Positions 1 through 11,328 are shown, counted from the first letter of the stretch. The stretch: DNA of 64,000 bases from Hymenopellis radicata (GCA_015501595.1 JADNRX010000207.1:1-64000), one strand, 5' to 3'. Numbers and translations are program-made. The notes: generated by a model not told the origin, from the letters alone.

Positions 1-55
1 ACAGAAACTTGGTATTATGGCATTGGCAGGGTATAGGACGATATCGGGACGACAG

Positions 56-890
56 TCATGCAAAGACTTGTACACACGCTCGAGAAATCTTCCTACCCAT
101 CTTCGCCGGTCTGAAAACCTTTCTCTTCTTCAACGGTGAGGGCTCAATAACATAGACGACATCCATTTCGTCCACAAAGCACTCCTCAGGAACCAGCGAG
201 CACGATTTCCTCATGCACGGGGAAGGCTCAGTGACAAAAGGTGCTGCTGACTTGCGACCGAATGGAATCATATCGGCCGGATTACGCCTGGCCTGCTTCA
301 CGGCCGCCTTCACTTGCATGGAAGTCACGTGGGGGAAGTACGAGTCTGATGCGGGAGAGAAGAGAGATGTTGTCGAGGTGGTGAAGGGCGACGAGACGGC
401 AGTCAAGCCATCCGACATTCTACGCGCCAAAGGGCGTATCTGCTTCTTAGTCGTCTTCGCGACTTTGATGAATGGTTCACGGATGGAAGCTAGGATACAA
501 ATTAGATTGTGCACCCTCAAGGAATAGGAGTAGACTTACCAGCAGAGAGTCCACGTTTACGTTTAATTTCGGGCTCAACCAAGGTCGAAACCGAGTCGAT
601 CGTGATGTCCGACGTCTCCGTGGCCACTGTGTCTACAGACGAGCGACGCGAACGACGTTGACTGTAGGTGGGTGTCGCTATATGACGGAACTCGGGAGCA
701 CGAGGAGATAGTGATGGGAATAGCCTGAAGGCAAGCATAGCGGCGAGGCTCTAGAAGACACATTAGAGGTGTGGAAACAAGATGTGGGAAATCAACATAC
801 AATTATGATGCCGACAATACTTTGCATGACACCAAGCGTGAGGGAGGTGTAGGAAGAGCGAGTAGAGATGTTGATGGCTTTAGTAGACAT
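56..890 (-). CDS. Orphan single-pass membrane protein, three exons
   Basis: I do not recognise a family. The model joins 890-801, 750-540 and 489-56 and gives 244 residues with consistent phase (90+211+434 nt). Introns 800-751 (50 nt, GTATGT..CTAG) and 539-490 (50 nt, GTAAGT..CCTAG) have normal ends. A hydrophobic stretch at about residues 17-40 (core SIVGIII followed by LAAMLAF) looks like one membrane segment or signal anchor. The rest is basic and Ser/Thr-rich, with an Arg/Lys-rich patch (KRKRG) and a basic tail (PLKKRKVF), so the soluble part may face the cytosol or nucleus. The start at 890 was chosen because it puts the membrane segment in frame with the downstream exons. Function unknown. 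The splice model is the main support for it being real. Confidence 0.5.
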
Positions 891-1199
891 GATTGTAGTA
901 GTTCAGTGTAGACAGAACGCATCGCTGAGAGGAGGATTTTATACGGACAGCGTCAGTGAGACTGTCTCTCCTTGATCAACCGTGCGGATTCTGGCGAAGA
1001 GGAGCCACAACCAATCTTTGGGCCACTGGAAACCGTCCGGTAATGCAATTCAGCGTATGTGCCATGGCACGACCGAGGTATACACACGATACGGCCAGCA
1101 TGCTGAGGATAATACTCAGTGTATAATAATCGAGTAAAAAAAAATTGGACCCACCAATATCGATCACCGGCGATCGCAGCTCCGTGGAGGCTTTCTCGT

Positions 1200-1467
1200 T
1201 ACTGTAGAGATTCATTCAATTCGTCACCCCATGTGACGTGTGACCGCCGCGACGAAATTTTGATTTCGTCGCAGCGCCGAAGGTGCTGTGACCGGAGCAA
1301 AAAATTTCATCAAATTACCCCAATTTGGATGATTTCAGACGATTTTTTTGCCTTTTTCAGCTACCGGAATCGTCAGATTGCGATGCAACCTGTGACCTGT
1401 GTGACATTTCGTCGATTTCGGGTCGTCGGTGACCTGTGACCGACGAATTGATTGAATCTCTACAGTA
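1200..1467. mobile_element. TACTGTA-type MITE, copy 1
   Basis: About 264 bp flanked by TA on both sides. Terminal inverted repeats of 28 bp match at 27 positions: the left end reads TACTGTAGAGATTCATTCAA from 1200 and the right end is its inverse near 1442-1467. There is no coding capacity. The TA flanks and CTGTA termini fit a non-autonomous Tc1/mariner-like element. Three relatives with the same TACTGTA end occur at 28.0, 33.2 and 44.8 kb. Confidence 0.75.
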
Positions 1468-2974
1468 ACTCCGGTGCAGTGCAAGCTTAGACACCGAGGA
1501 GAGGCTCTTCCAAATACCGGAGCTTCGTTCTGTTTCAACGCCACAGAAGTCTAACCTCAACGTCAGCATGTAGACCCCAACGACAGAAGTTCGACGTACT
1601 GAGTTATGTGTCTTGACAAGCGACGTCTCGTCATAATTTAAAGCGGTGCAGATATGTTGGCACCTTCCCGGTAAATTGGTTAGGTGTGAACAGTCCGGAG
1701 CCCGATCAGCGATATTTGTTAAAGGAACAACCAACGCGCCTGCATTGCTGCCGTAGTAGTCTCTGGACGAAGTCGTGATATATTTATGAGCCGGTAGCCT
1801 GAATACGAATAAGCAACAAAGTCAGCTATATTTGAAAACATTTGCGCACTTGAGGCATAGTCGGCGCCTGGCGTACTGCCAGAAGGCACAGTTCAGAGCA
1901 AGTTAATGCCAATTGAGCGATGTAGCTGGGTTCCGGTTAGAAGTCGTCGCGATACTGTGCAGGCACTGGCGTCGGTCGCGATCTCCAGAAGAGGTAAGTC
2001 GTCATTAGACGCCGTGACCCAGGAGAACTGTGTCCTCGTCAGTTGCGTAGGACAGAATCGCACCATTGACGGAGACGTCTGCATCTTGGTTGATGACATA
2101 CTCCACAAGTTGTGGCCTGCGAGACGCGTCAACATGACATAGCCTAGTGTCGGAAAATGTAAACTTGCATATGAACTGCCTTCGAGTTATCTGGGATTCG
2201 CACCTCGATAAAAGCGTGGTTGATGGTGAACAAGACATTGAAGAGATCGCCAGGCGAGCGCGTTCTACATCCCGGTCTGTGATGCCATGTAAGTGAAAAA
2301 ATAAGCCTGGGAGGTGGGCAACGCACCGACAAAGGCAGTAGACTTGTGATGTTCCAAATGCAGAAGCGACGCCAGGCTGATGCCGCGCTTACTCGCACGG
2401 TTGATTAGAAACCAGACTGGCCATCGAGCACAGTCTAAGAGAATATCTGTAGAGACGGCATGCACCAGCCAGATGCTTTTGGACGTCTAGTCAAGTGGTC
2501 ATGAAGGTAGGAAGATAAAAGCAATAGAAATGCCTGCCGGTCTTTCCATCCCGCGGACCGCGTTTAACACATCAACTCGGCTTTCTACATGCAACTTGAA
2601 CTTCAACGGTAAACACGGTGGTCTCTGGTCGCATTCCAAGTTCCCGCCAGCTTCCTTACGTCGCTCTCCGAATGGACTCTCGACTTCTGGCAGAAGATGT
2701 ACTTACCATTTTACGAGACGGTCCCCAATAATACACCCATCCAACAACACCCTACTGCCGGGTGAGGAGGCTATCATTTGCGACACGATATGGGATCACC
2801 AGCGGCGCCCAGCACCTCTGAATCTTCTTCGGAAGAGCTCTTAATCCGTAGTCAGACGACATAACCAACGCTTCTAAGACTATTTGTCTCTGGAATGGAA
2901 ATGTCTTCTTTTTCCAGTTCGCCGCCGGCTACAACGCGAGCTCCACTTCGGTCAATCTCTTACCGCATAATGTA
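1468..2974. other. Gene-poor stretch with coding debris
   Basis: No complete gene found. A fragment near 2632-2765 on the + strand reads as a plausible protein C-terminus (segments LSEWTLDFWQKMYLPFYE and a TAG-less end in GGG TGA) but cannot be joined to an upstream exon without a stop, so it may be the tail of a lost gene. The remaining short open frames look like chance. Confidence 0.3.
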
Positions 2975-3123
2975 GTCTTACCCCGCAGTGTCCGTTTACA
3001 ATTGAGACGCACAGGATTCATGTCTTCACCTCTTCTGAACCTCTACGATCGAAGTCGAACACATCTCCTCCTATGACGAATAGACCAACACTCTTCCTCC
3101 TATGATGCCGAGGATCGTTTTTG

Positions 3124-3131
3124 TATATAAG
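3124..3131 (+). promoter_or_regulatory. TATA box of orphan gene copy 1
   Basis: TATATAAG lies 96 bp before the ATG at 3220. The same element sits 93 bp before the ATG of the second copy, and the surrounding upstream bases (from about 2980) are also shared, so the promoter was duplicated with the gene. Confidence 0.6.
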
Positions 3132-3219
3132 CCTAGTCGCCCAACTACACTAAATTCCTATCCACACATATCCACAACCTTCAACACTGATCACCTCCAT
3201 TTTTACTCACTCATCCATA

Positions 3220-4057
3220 ATGGTCTTCATAATCAACGGCGTCGACGTTGAAGATTATTCCTGGCCCTACCTCGGCCCTATCCCCAGAGACTACGTCTCC
3301 AAATATCAAGCAACTCCCAACACGGAACCGCGCACACCTCATTCACCCGTGCAGCGCGTTATCTTCGGGAATGACCCCTTCGAATTCCGGTCTATCGATC
3401 CCTCCACCGTCGATCAGCCTTTTGGGCCTTTGGAGATTGCGCCTGACGTACTGGCCCCCACTGCTGCAGGTCGACCAGCCGCCAAGCCTTCGCCACACGG
3501 CCCAGCAGAACCCTGGGAACACTTCCTTTACCGTCTTTTGACGAGCAAGGGCCGTTATTGAAGCCCACCAATGTCGATGATTTCCCTCCCGATTACCCGC
3601 CACGGTCTGTCGAGGTTGTGCTTCCGCGGCTCAGGACCTCAGTGGCCACTGTACACCCAGCGACTTCTTCCAACGAATCTGTGGCGGAGTTACAGTCGGA
3701 TGTGTCAACTGTTGCGCCTTCGACAGTAGAAGAGCTTTCCTTCTCTGCTATCCCAAGTGCCCCATCACCTCGCTCGCAAAGACGGTCTTCGACGGTTGTA
3801 GCCGTTCGTTCTGCACGGACTGCGGCGCACTCGTCCGCGAAGATAGCGCAAGCAACGAAAGCAGCACGTCTTTTGGGCAGTATAAGCGGGCCAATACGCT
3901 CTAGACGAAGTGTTCGTAGCAAGTAAGTGTTCATCTCCACTGTATACCCTTCGTGTTACTTACAACGAGCTTCAGGTTCACAGACACACTGGGAAGACTG
4001 AAGGGTTTCGCCACTGGGAAATATCCTTCGGAGCGTCTTTCCATTTCACAGTTTTGA
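3220..4057 (+). pseudogene. Orphan gene copy 1, frameshifted
   Basis: First of two paralogues; the other starts at 10033. The protein begins MVFIINGVDVEDYSWPYLGP and is otherwise unknown: Pro/Ser-rich, with a Ser/Ala/Arg-rich second half. Near 3548 the sequence is one base shorter than copy 2, so the frame runs into a stop at 3559-3561, while the homologous sequence continues in the next frame from 3558 to 3922. A GTAAGT donor at 3923 and acceptor at 3975 define an intron. The last exon then ends GKYPSERLSISQF and stops at 4057. In that last exon most differences from copy 2 are synonymous (8 of 10 by my count), so this frame was under selection. The single lesion could be a real null allele or a sequencing error. 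Confidence 0.6.
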
Positions 4058-4409
4058 TATCATGGGAAATTATGTAGTAGAATATATGGACGCTGAATGA
4101 TCTAAAGTCGAGGCGCAATAGTTATCGATAAGTTGCACCAATCGCAGTTCAAGAATAAGCACGGTTTCGTTTAAGAGGATTGATGTTATTCATTCAAGAA
4201 CAGTGACATCTCAGCGACGTTGTTCTGTTTGAGAATAATCTCGTCATATCCTAACTGTTACTGTGTTACTGTATTTGGAACCGCCTACGCTAACTAAATA
4301 GCTAAGGATATATACTGGCAGGAAACGAATCAAATAATTTATATCTCCTTTCAACGAAAGTCCTCATGAGGGTATCAATATCAACAGTCCGGAATAGTAT
4401 TTCGTTCCT

Positions 4410-4625
4410 TCAACAGTCCAACGACCCAGCCGCCACTAACGCACCCAAAGCTGCACCCTGCGCTGGGCCAGTGAACGCCGCCACACCTCCATCCTTCGCA
4501 TACCACAGGTTGCTATACACTCCCGCCTCATCGGGGCTAGCCGCATTCTCGAGGACTTTGTCCGCCTGCAACTTGACAAAGTCACTGTATTTGGTACCGT
4601 CATCGCGAGAGGTTATCGCAAGGAA
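4410..4625 (-). pseudogene. C-terminal remnant of a possible GH76-type glycosidase
   Basis: An open frame on the minus strand of about 66 codons ends at TGA 4412-4410. It has the look of a genuine C-terminal exon: segments KYSDFVKLQADKVLENA, VYSNLWYAKDGG and AAFTGPAQGAALGALVAAG. This pattern (alpha-helical stretch, Trp-Tyr, then a small-residue helix at the very C-terminus) resembles the ends of fungal GH76 mannan endo-1,6-alpha-mannosidases. That is inference from memory of the family. No upstream exon can be joined; the F-box gene starts about 170 bp away on the other strand. It is best read as a leftover. Confidence 0.35.
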
Positions 4626-4796
4626 CTACGCCCTGAGTGAACAGTCAGGTTCCAGGAAGAAGAGAAGAGAAGGAGCAGAACGTACATGTACTCTACGGTT
4701 ATCCCATTGAATGATTGCTGGTCGGCGTTGCACTCGTTTCAGTGGCGGCCTCGCGCAGGCGCGAGTCGGTAATGGGCTTGTGTCCGGCCGAGCAAT

Positions 4797-6720
4797 ATGC
4801 CGAAGCGGAAGGCGGAAGGAAATGCCTGCCGCACTTGCCGTAAGTTTTCAACTTCTCTTTTGAACATCATTGAAGGACGCGCTGTCAGCGGGAGAATGGA
4901 TTTACTCAACGGTGATCTCTGGCTACATATCTTACTCGCCACGTACTTACGCTCCGTTAGATCGTCCTCCCTCATCTCTCTTCCAGTGGACGCCATGCAA
5001 TGGGTCGAACTGCTCATGTCGGAATCATGCGATCCCCGACTTCAAGGAAGCAGAGATACCGTCCTTACGGGATGATGCCCGATACCACCATCTAATCCAC
5101 ACCAACAACGTCCCCGCTCCCGCAGAAGAAGCTGCTATCCGCGATATGATATCGGACCTCCATTCGCGTCTCAGCGCAGCCAGATCGTCTCATGAAAAGC
5201 TTACAAAGTTACGCTCAGACATCATGGCCCAAGCAGCGCATATTAGCGATTGTCTTCTGTCTCTCGAAGGAGAACAGGAACATCTGTCGCTGGCCATCGA
5301 GGAGCGGAAATACCTTCTATCCCCAGTTCGCCGAGTGCCCTCCGAAATCCTATCCCACATAGTCTCCCTCACCGTCATCTTTCCCCTACCTACGAAGATA
5401 AAGAATAGCCTTGAGACAGATAGCGACGAGTGGCGAGAACTTCTGCCATCGGAGAGCATGCTTTGGACCGTAGAGCTCGTGTGTAAGGACTGGCGGAGAG
5501 TGGTCCTTCAATGTCCTGAACTTTGGGCTACTTTAAATGTCAATCTTCTCGACATCGACGAGAAGGCTATCCTGCGGCTGGCCGTGCAGCTGAGCCGTAC
5601 TGGCCTTGCCAATCTATCCATCGGTTTTTACTGTTGTTCGTCAAACGTGGTCGACGCGTCCGCCACGTTGTCTCGGATTGTCTTCCTCCTGCTACCGTTC
5701 GCTTCGCGCATTACTCATTTGGTCCTCTGCATGCCCCTTGCAATGATGCTCGAACTTTCCCCATTTCGTAACCATCTGCGGGTCCTGAAGACACTGAGCG
5801 TAACATGCTTTTCGTACAACAGTGGTAGGGTCCAGGTCGGCATTTTCGAGGCGTGTCCCCAGCTCAATTCAGTGACCTTTGTTGATACGGATGATTGTCT
5901 ACATTTCTTCGCCCTCCCGTGGAAGGCGATACAGACATTTCGAACGGAACATGCATACTTGAGTGGCTATACGTACTTCAACGGGTCACAGCCTTTACAG
6001 GTCCTACAGGTCCTGAAGCTGGCGCCGCATGTACGCGAGTGTCATGTGCGAGTTGAATCGGGCCGATCGCCCCCGGATACAGAGGAGGAGTTGGAAGGAC
6101 TACCCATCATCTGCTCTCATCTCTCCACACTCTCGGTCAAGATCTGGCCTTTGGCGGACACACATCCCGTACAGGAGACATTAGAGGGTATTGAAGCCCC
6201 AGCACTCTCAAAATTGTTCATCGAGACGGCAGGAGACAGCTTGAAGAAGCCGCGCGACACTGCTGCAACATTTGCGGCCATTCAAGAATTCATCCAACGG
6301 TCCCAAGCACCTTTGACCACCCTCCATTTTTCTCACGGAGAGCTCGCACCAGATGATGTACTGCGTTTCCTCCCTCTTACGCCGCTTCTCTCTGAGCTGC
6401 GTCTCATCGACTGCGGCGGGTTGACGAACGAGGTTATAGAGGCCCTCACGATCAAACCAGACGCACCGGAATCGCTCAGCCTCGTACCACGATTAAAAAC
6501 CTTACACATCAGTGGTTCTTTGGATTTTGAACCAGAGGTATTCACGGAGATGGTCAAGTCGCGTTGGAAAAGTACGCCTTTGACCACGTTAGACCTCGGT
6601 TGGTTTAGTGGCGGTGAAATTGTCATGGAAGCAGATCAAAGCCAAAGCGAGCATGTGTTGCGGGAGCTGTCGCCTTACTGTATGCAAGGGTTGATACTTT
6701 TTACATCCAGCGTTGCATAA
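4797..6720 (+). CDS. F-box protein
   Basis: Likely substrate adaptor of an SCF ubiquitin ligase; paralogues are numerous in agaricomycetes. The main open frame runs from 4870 (616 codons). A better N-terminus may begin at 4797: exon 4797-4839, a 41-nt intron (GTAAGT..GAAG), a short exon, then a second intron (GTGATC..GTTAG) rejoins the frame at DRPPSSLFQ. This yields cysteine pairs (CRTC, then CNGSNCSC). A helical region follows (about residues 85-135), then the F-box-like segment SPVRRVPSEILSHIVSL and the typical VCKDWRRVVLQCPELW. The C-terminal 350 residues are leucine-rich with irregular repeats. The sequence ends intact at TAA 6718-6720. The choice of start is uncertain; the F-box assignment is firm. 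Confidence 0.85.
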
Positions 6721-7177
6721 ATTGACGCCAGAGGATTCCCGGACAATGAAAGCGCCGATCATGTAGTAACCATACTAGTTGAAAGCGAATCAATTACTTT
6801 CGAGTCGCATCGTCGGCGCGTTCGCGAGTCCCTTCCACTTGAGGCCTGGTAGAATTACTATGCTTGTTATCCTTTGACCTACTGCGAAAGTAATACTCAG
6901 GCTATAGTGGTCTGAGTGCAAATACTAGGTTGCGGTCTCTGGCGGCACGTGATCGATCACCCTTGCTCTCAACAATCATCGTTGACTACTGACTAACGCC
7001 ACCCCCACCTCCACCACCCTCTTATCCGAAGGACGAACTCTTACTTATACATCCGAGACGCGTTCTCAACGAAATAACTGCATCTTTGGCTACTGTTATC
7101 TGACATGTCCGCGTTTTCTCCCTCGTCGCATTTTCTGTTAATGATTCTCCCACTATCCAGCGTACCGAGACTATCAC

Positions 7178-9750
7178 ATGGAAAATTTCGACTCTGCTCG
7201 TCGCGTCGTGGAGGATACGTGGCAAGACTTCTACGACTGGGAGAAAACGGACACCGAGGCAACGATTGCTTGAAGTCTCGCTTCGCCAAATCCTCTTTCA
7301 TACGAGGAAATGTCAGCTATTGATGCCCAGAGAAAGCCTTTCATTTATGCCGATGCCGACATTTCAGTTGAAGCCGACGAGGACTTCTTTGAGCTACAAC
7401 ACATCGATGGCTCTACCGTGACGCGTGTTCCAATCAAAACTGTTGTTATTGAACCCAAGCTTTCTCCTGCGTCGCCGTACGAGTCGTCGTCTGTAACGAA
7501 CAGGAACATCCACTGGGGAGATGATTCTAATCACATGCAGTTCATGCCCTTCGCTGAAGACCCCAATTTCGCCCACCTCGACCACGCTGAACAGTACAAG
7601 TACTTTGCTTGGAGCAACGATTTTGATCCAAACAGTACATCTTACAACTTTGTCTCTTACTGCTATGCTGACGTAGAACCTCATAGCCGAAATCATCGTT
7701 TTGGAAGCCGCGCGTAGACTAAAAGAATCGTGTAGCCTTTCCGACCGCGAAATTGACGCGTCCAACCTCCTTCCGATGAAGCTTCTCGGGGATAGTTCTA
7801 CTGGTGATCTTGATGTCCATTTCACGAGCAAGATGCGGTAAGTCCTTCGTCATATAAGCAAATGTGTAGTGATTCCTCTCCCAGAGACCCTCTTCCATGC
7901 CAGTGGCCACGCTTGGCTGCTGGTGCTTCATCTCCACAGCCTGACGAATGCCCTTCTTCCCTCAAGAAAGAATTTCTTGACATGGCTTCCTATTTTTGCA
8001 GTAATCTTAACTGTGTTACACCTTGCTGCTCTGTTCATGGTATGTTACGCACTCTTACTTATTAACACAGGCTAACCACTGCTACTTGTAGTCAATCCTA
8101 ATCATATGCCGAGAGAGGTACCTGCAAAGATTGCTAGCCGTCGATTTCTCAACAGTTCAACGGATCCTTGCGGGGACGACTGTTTCCTCAACCACAGATC
8201 GCCGACCTCCGAAGTGGTAACTGCGGAAGTAAGTTATGCTTCCTATCTCTCGGTGCGCGCGCCTATCTGACTCGGCTAGAATGCCGTGAAATGGAGTAGC
8301 GACGACTTGGACGTATTGAAACTAACCTTGGACTACTCTCCGACTTGTTTCCGTGTAAACTTGCTGAAATATGCATGAAGCCATGTCGTGAGGTACTCTA
8401 TTTTCATCGTCTGTCCCCGCGGAGTCCTGAAATCTTCACTTACAGGGTTTTAAACACCGCGCAGTCATTATCCCAGACGAGCAGCTTCCCAAGAGACCGA
8501 GTCGTAAGGCCGTTTTCCAGCCGCCACGAATGCGACCCGCAAATTTGAGGGAAGAAGGTCAGTGCTTGTTCTTATAAAATTAAGTATGCGTGTTCAGCAT
8601 CCCGTCTAGATATCCGTGACCCAATATCTTTAGACCGTACGTGCGCATAGTGCGGTGATGGAGTTTGCTAACACACCATTGCAGTAACGCGCCGTGTTCT
8701 CATGACGGACGTTGTGCAGACGATTTATGTCCTTGCTTTGCTAATGGCGCTTACCGTGAAGCTGCTTGTCGATGCGAACACCGACCATGTAACGCTCTTG
8801 TGCTTCTCCGACTTGTTATTCTCTCATCTAAGACTCATTCAGGCATTCGCCGCCGACGTGGCTGCAACTGTCAACGGACCTGCAGGACCAAGTCGTGTCC
8901 TTGTTACGCAGCGGGTATGGAATGTGATCCAGAAGTCTGCACGAATTGCGAAGCTGCGTGAGTTCAGCATCCTTCCTAATGAGTACTGGTACTAAATAGG
9001 CTTGCAGAGGTACGAGTCTTATCGAGTGGTATTTACTTAAACGCTCACCTATATGCTGTAGATACCGTTTCAGGACGGTGTAGGAACGCTTCCATACAAC
9101 GAGGTGTCTGTAAGGTATGCAAGTCATATATACGCGTCAGCCAGACAGCTGACAACAGCATCATTTCACAGGCACTTGAGGTCAAGGAAAGTAAATGGGG
9201 CCGTGGACTATTTGCTGCAGAAGCGATCAAGAAAGGCGAATTCATTTCAGGTCTGCTCGCGTCATGCTCTCTCACCGCCAACCTAACGTCGACAAACCTG
9301 CAGAGTTTAATATACGATGCTACCGTCGATTCCCGAAGGTAGCCAGGTTTCTTGTCTTCCCTCCCCCATCTTGTTCTAATATGGTTTTTTTTTTTTTTTT
9401 TTCTATATGCTACAGCGAGCTTGCGAACCATCGAGGAAGGAGCTACGTCTTCCGGCTCAACAATGAAGTGTCCATTGATAGCTCCTATATCTGCAATGAA
9501 ACGCGGTACATGAATCACAGCAAGGAGGATGCGAACTGCATCCCAGAAGGTGCGTGCTACCGTTGAAGAACTGAGATGCGATCAACGTAAAATTTAGTCA
9601 AGCTCGTTAACGGGGAGCATAGGATATCGTTTCACGCTCGTGAGTTGAATCTTCCTCAGTCCATTTCCGTGAGAGCTTACACATTCTGCAGTTAAGACTA
9701 TCGCATCGGGGGAAGAGCTTCTGTTTAATTATGGAGATGAATTCTGGTAG
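7178..9750 (+). CDS. Enhancer-of-zeste-like SET-domain histone methyltransferase, multi-exon, lesions present
   Basis: By family, the catalytic subunit of PRC2, methylating H3K27 in chromatin. About 15 exons fit with 44-57 nt introns: 7310-7634, 7687-7837, 7885-8039, 8092-8228, 8280-8392, 8446-8557, 8610-8640, 8685-8788, 8843-8957, (9008-9009), 9062-9114, 9172 onward, 9416-9549, 9598-9639, 9692-9750. Diagnostic parts: the Cys-rich CXC region (CSHDGRC, CPCF, RRRGCNC, CPCYAAGMECDPEVC), then GRCRNASIQRG, SKWGRGLF, KKGEFIS, RYMNHS, NGEHRISF and GEELLFNYGDEFW. Lesions: a TGA at 7271 separates an in-frame N-terminal piece (7178-7270) from the ATG at 7310; one base appears missing near 8341; the YxGE core of the SET domain after EFIS is absent or replaced. 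It could be a decaying gene or one with sequencing errors. Confidence 0.75.
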
Positions 9751-9939
9751 AGCTCTCGGTTGCATGTGAAGATCAGTGTGGAAAATTCAACGACTGATTC
9801 TCTGTGATTCATGTGAGTCTTAGCCCCGCGGTGTCAGTTTGCCCAGGCCTCCTCAACGATCGAAGTCAAACACATCTCCTCCTCTGACGCTCAGACCTTG
9901 CTCAGACCACTCCTCCTATGATGCCTAGGATTGCTTTTG

Positions 9940-9947
9940 TATATAAG
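9940..9947 (+). promoter_or_regulatory. TATA box of orphan gene copy 2
   Basis: TATATAAG 93 bp before the ATG at 10033, in a context shared with copy 1 (CTCCTCCTATGATGCC a little upstream in both). Confidence 0.6.
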
Positions 9948-10032
9948 CGACTCGCCATGCTACGCTCTTGTTCTATCCGGATCCACTCTTAACCTTCAAC
10001 ATTCTGCAACACCCTTCTACTCATCCATCCTA

Positions 10033-10926
10033 ATGGTTTTCATAATTAACGGTGTAGATGTTGAGGACTACTCCTGGCCCTACCTCGGCCCCACCCCCAG
10101 AGACTACGTCTCCAAATATCCTGCTACCCCCAACACGAAACCGCGCAAACCTCATTCGCCCGTGCAGCGCGTTATCTTCGGGAATGACCCCTTCGAATTC
10201 CGGTCTATCGATCCCTCCACCGTCGATCAGCCTTTTGGTCCTTTAGAGACGGCCCCTGGCGTACTAGCGCCCTCTGCTGCTGGTCGACCAGTCGCCAAGC
10301 CTTCCCCATACGGTCCAGCAGAACCTTGGGAACACTTCCTTTACCGTCTGCTGACGAGCAAGGAACCGATATTGAAGCCCACCAACGTCGATGATTTCCC
10401 TCCCGATTACCCACCACGGTCCGTTGAGGTTGTACTACCACGCCCGAAGTCTGTGGCATCGGAAGTCTCAGTGGCTACTGCTCGCCCGTCTACTAGCGCT
10501 CTTTCTGGACCTATGCCCGTCGCAGAGTCTCTCCCGAGTGATTCAATCGTTGCGCCTACGACAGTAGAAGAGCTTTCCTTCTCCGCCATCCCGATCGCCC
10601 CGGCATCTCGCCCGCAGAGAAGGTGTTCGACCGCTGTCGAAGTTCGCTCTGCACGGAACGCCGCTCGTTCTTCAGCGAAAATAGCTCAGGCGACGAAAGC
10701 AGCACGGCTTTTGGGGAGCATCAGTGGGCACGTTCGAAACGAACTGCCCGTGGCAAGTAAGTCATCCCTTTACTGTATCCCTTTTGTGTTGACTTACGAC
10801 GAGCCCCAGGTTTACCCATACTCTGGGAAGGTTGCAGGGCTTTGTCACCGGGAAATATCCGTCCGAGCGTCTTTCGATTTCACAGTTTTGATCTGGTGGA
10901 TATCCTTTTTGTACAATATCACTTGA
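10033..10926 (+). CDS. Orphan gene copy 2, altered C-terminus
   Basis: Paralogue of the gene at 3220, about 6.8 kb away, same orientation. The N-terminal 110 residues are nearly identical, and unlike copy 1 the frame stays open through KPTNVDDFPPDYPPRSVEVV and the Ser/Ala/Arg-rich region to SISG. The exon ends at 10756 before GTAAGT, with acceptor at 10809. Just before the donor this copy is 4 bases shorter than copy 1 (28 against 32 nt), so splicing joins the last exon out of the frame that is conserved between copies (which would end SERLSISQF, TGA 10889-10891). The unspliced frame runs to 10926. So this copy may make a protein with a novel tail. Function unknown; no domain recognised. Confidence 0.55.
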   Translation: MVFIINGVDVEDYSWPYLGPTPRDYVSKYPATPNTKPRKPHSPVQRVIFGNDPFEFRSIDPSTVDQPFGPLETAPGVLAPSAAGRPVAKPSPYGPAEPWEHFLYRLLTSKEPILKPTNVDDFPPDYPPRSVEVVLPRPKSVASEVSVATARPSTSALSGPMPVAESLPSDSIVAPTTVEELSFSAIPIAPASRPQRRCSTAVEVRSARNAARSSAKIAQATKAARLLGSISGHVRNELPVASKSSLYCIPFVLTYDEPQVYPYSGKVAGLCHREISVRASFDFTVLIWWISFLYNIT

Positions 10927-11328
10927 ATCAAGTAATTTGGTGTTTACGATTTATCATTTGCTCCCGACCGCTCAAGAATTAGCGCAGAAAATCTCTGAAC
11001 TACATTCGTAAGCTTGGCTGAAGCCTGAGGCTAGACGTGCGATCACTGCCGATGTGGCGCACAGTTCCATTTAAAGGCGGAATCGATGACTAGGTCGCCA
11101 ATTACACAAAATCGTTCACAGCCGGACAAAACGCGATTGATAAAGCGAGTTCACTCGGGCTGTATTCATTCTAGCACCCCCCTGCGCCCTAAGCCCGATT
11201 TAGGTCCAGGTACATTTGCAGGGCCGCAAACGCGTTGTCAGTTCCTCCCGGACCGCTCATCCGGGACTCAATCACCAACAACCATCTGCAGTCTCCCCAA
11301 CACTACTAAGGCCGCGCTGGCCTTGGTT

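Noticed and set aside
8610..8684. Extra frameshift before the CXC domain of the E(z)-like gene
   Set aside because: Using the donor GTGCGC at 8641 in place of GTACGT at 8637 restores the frame, so no lesion is needed.
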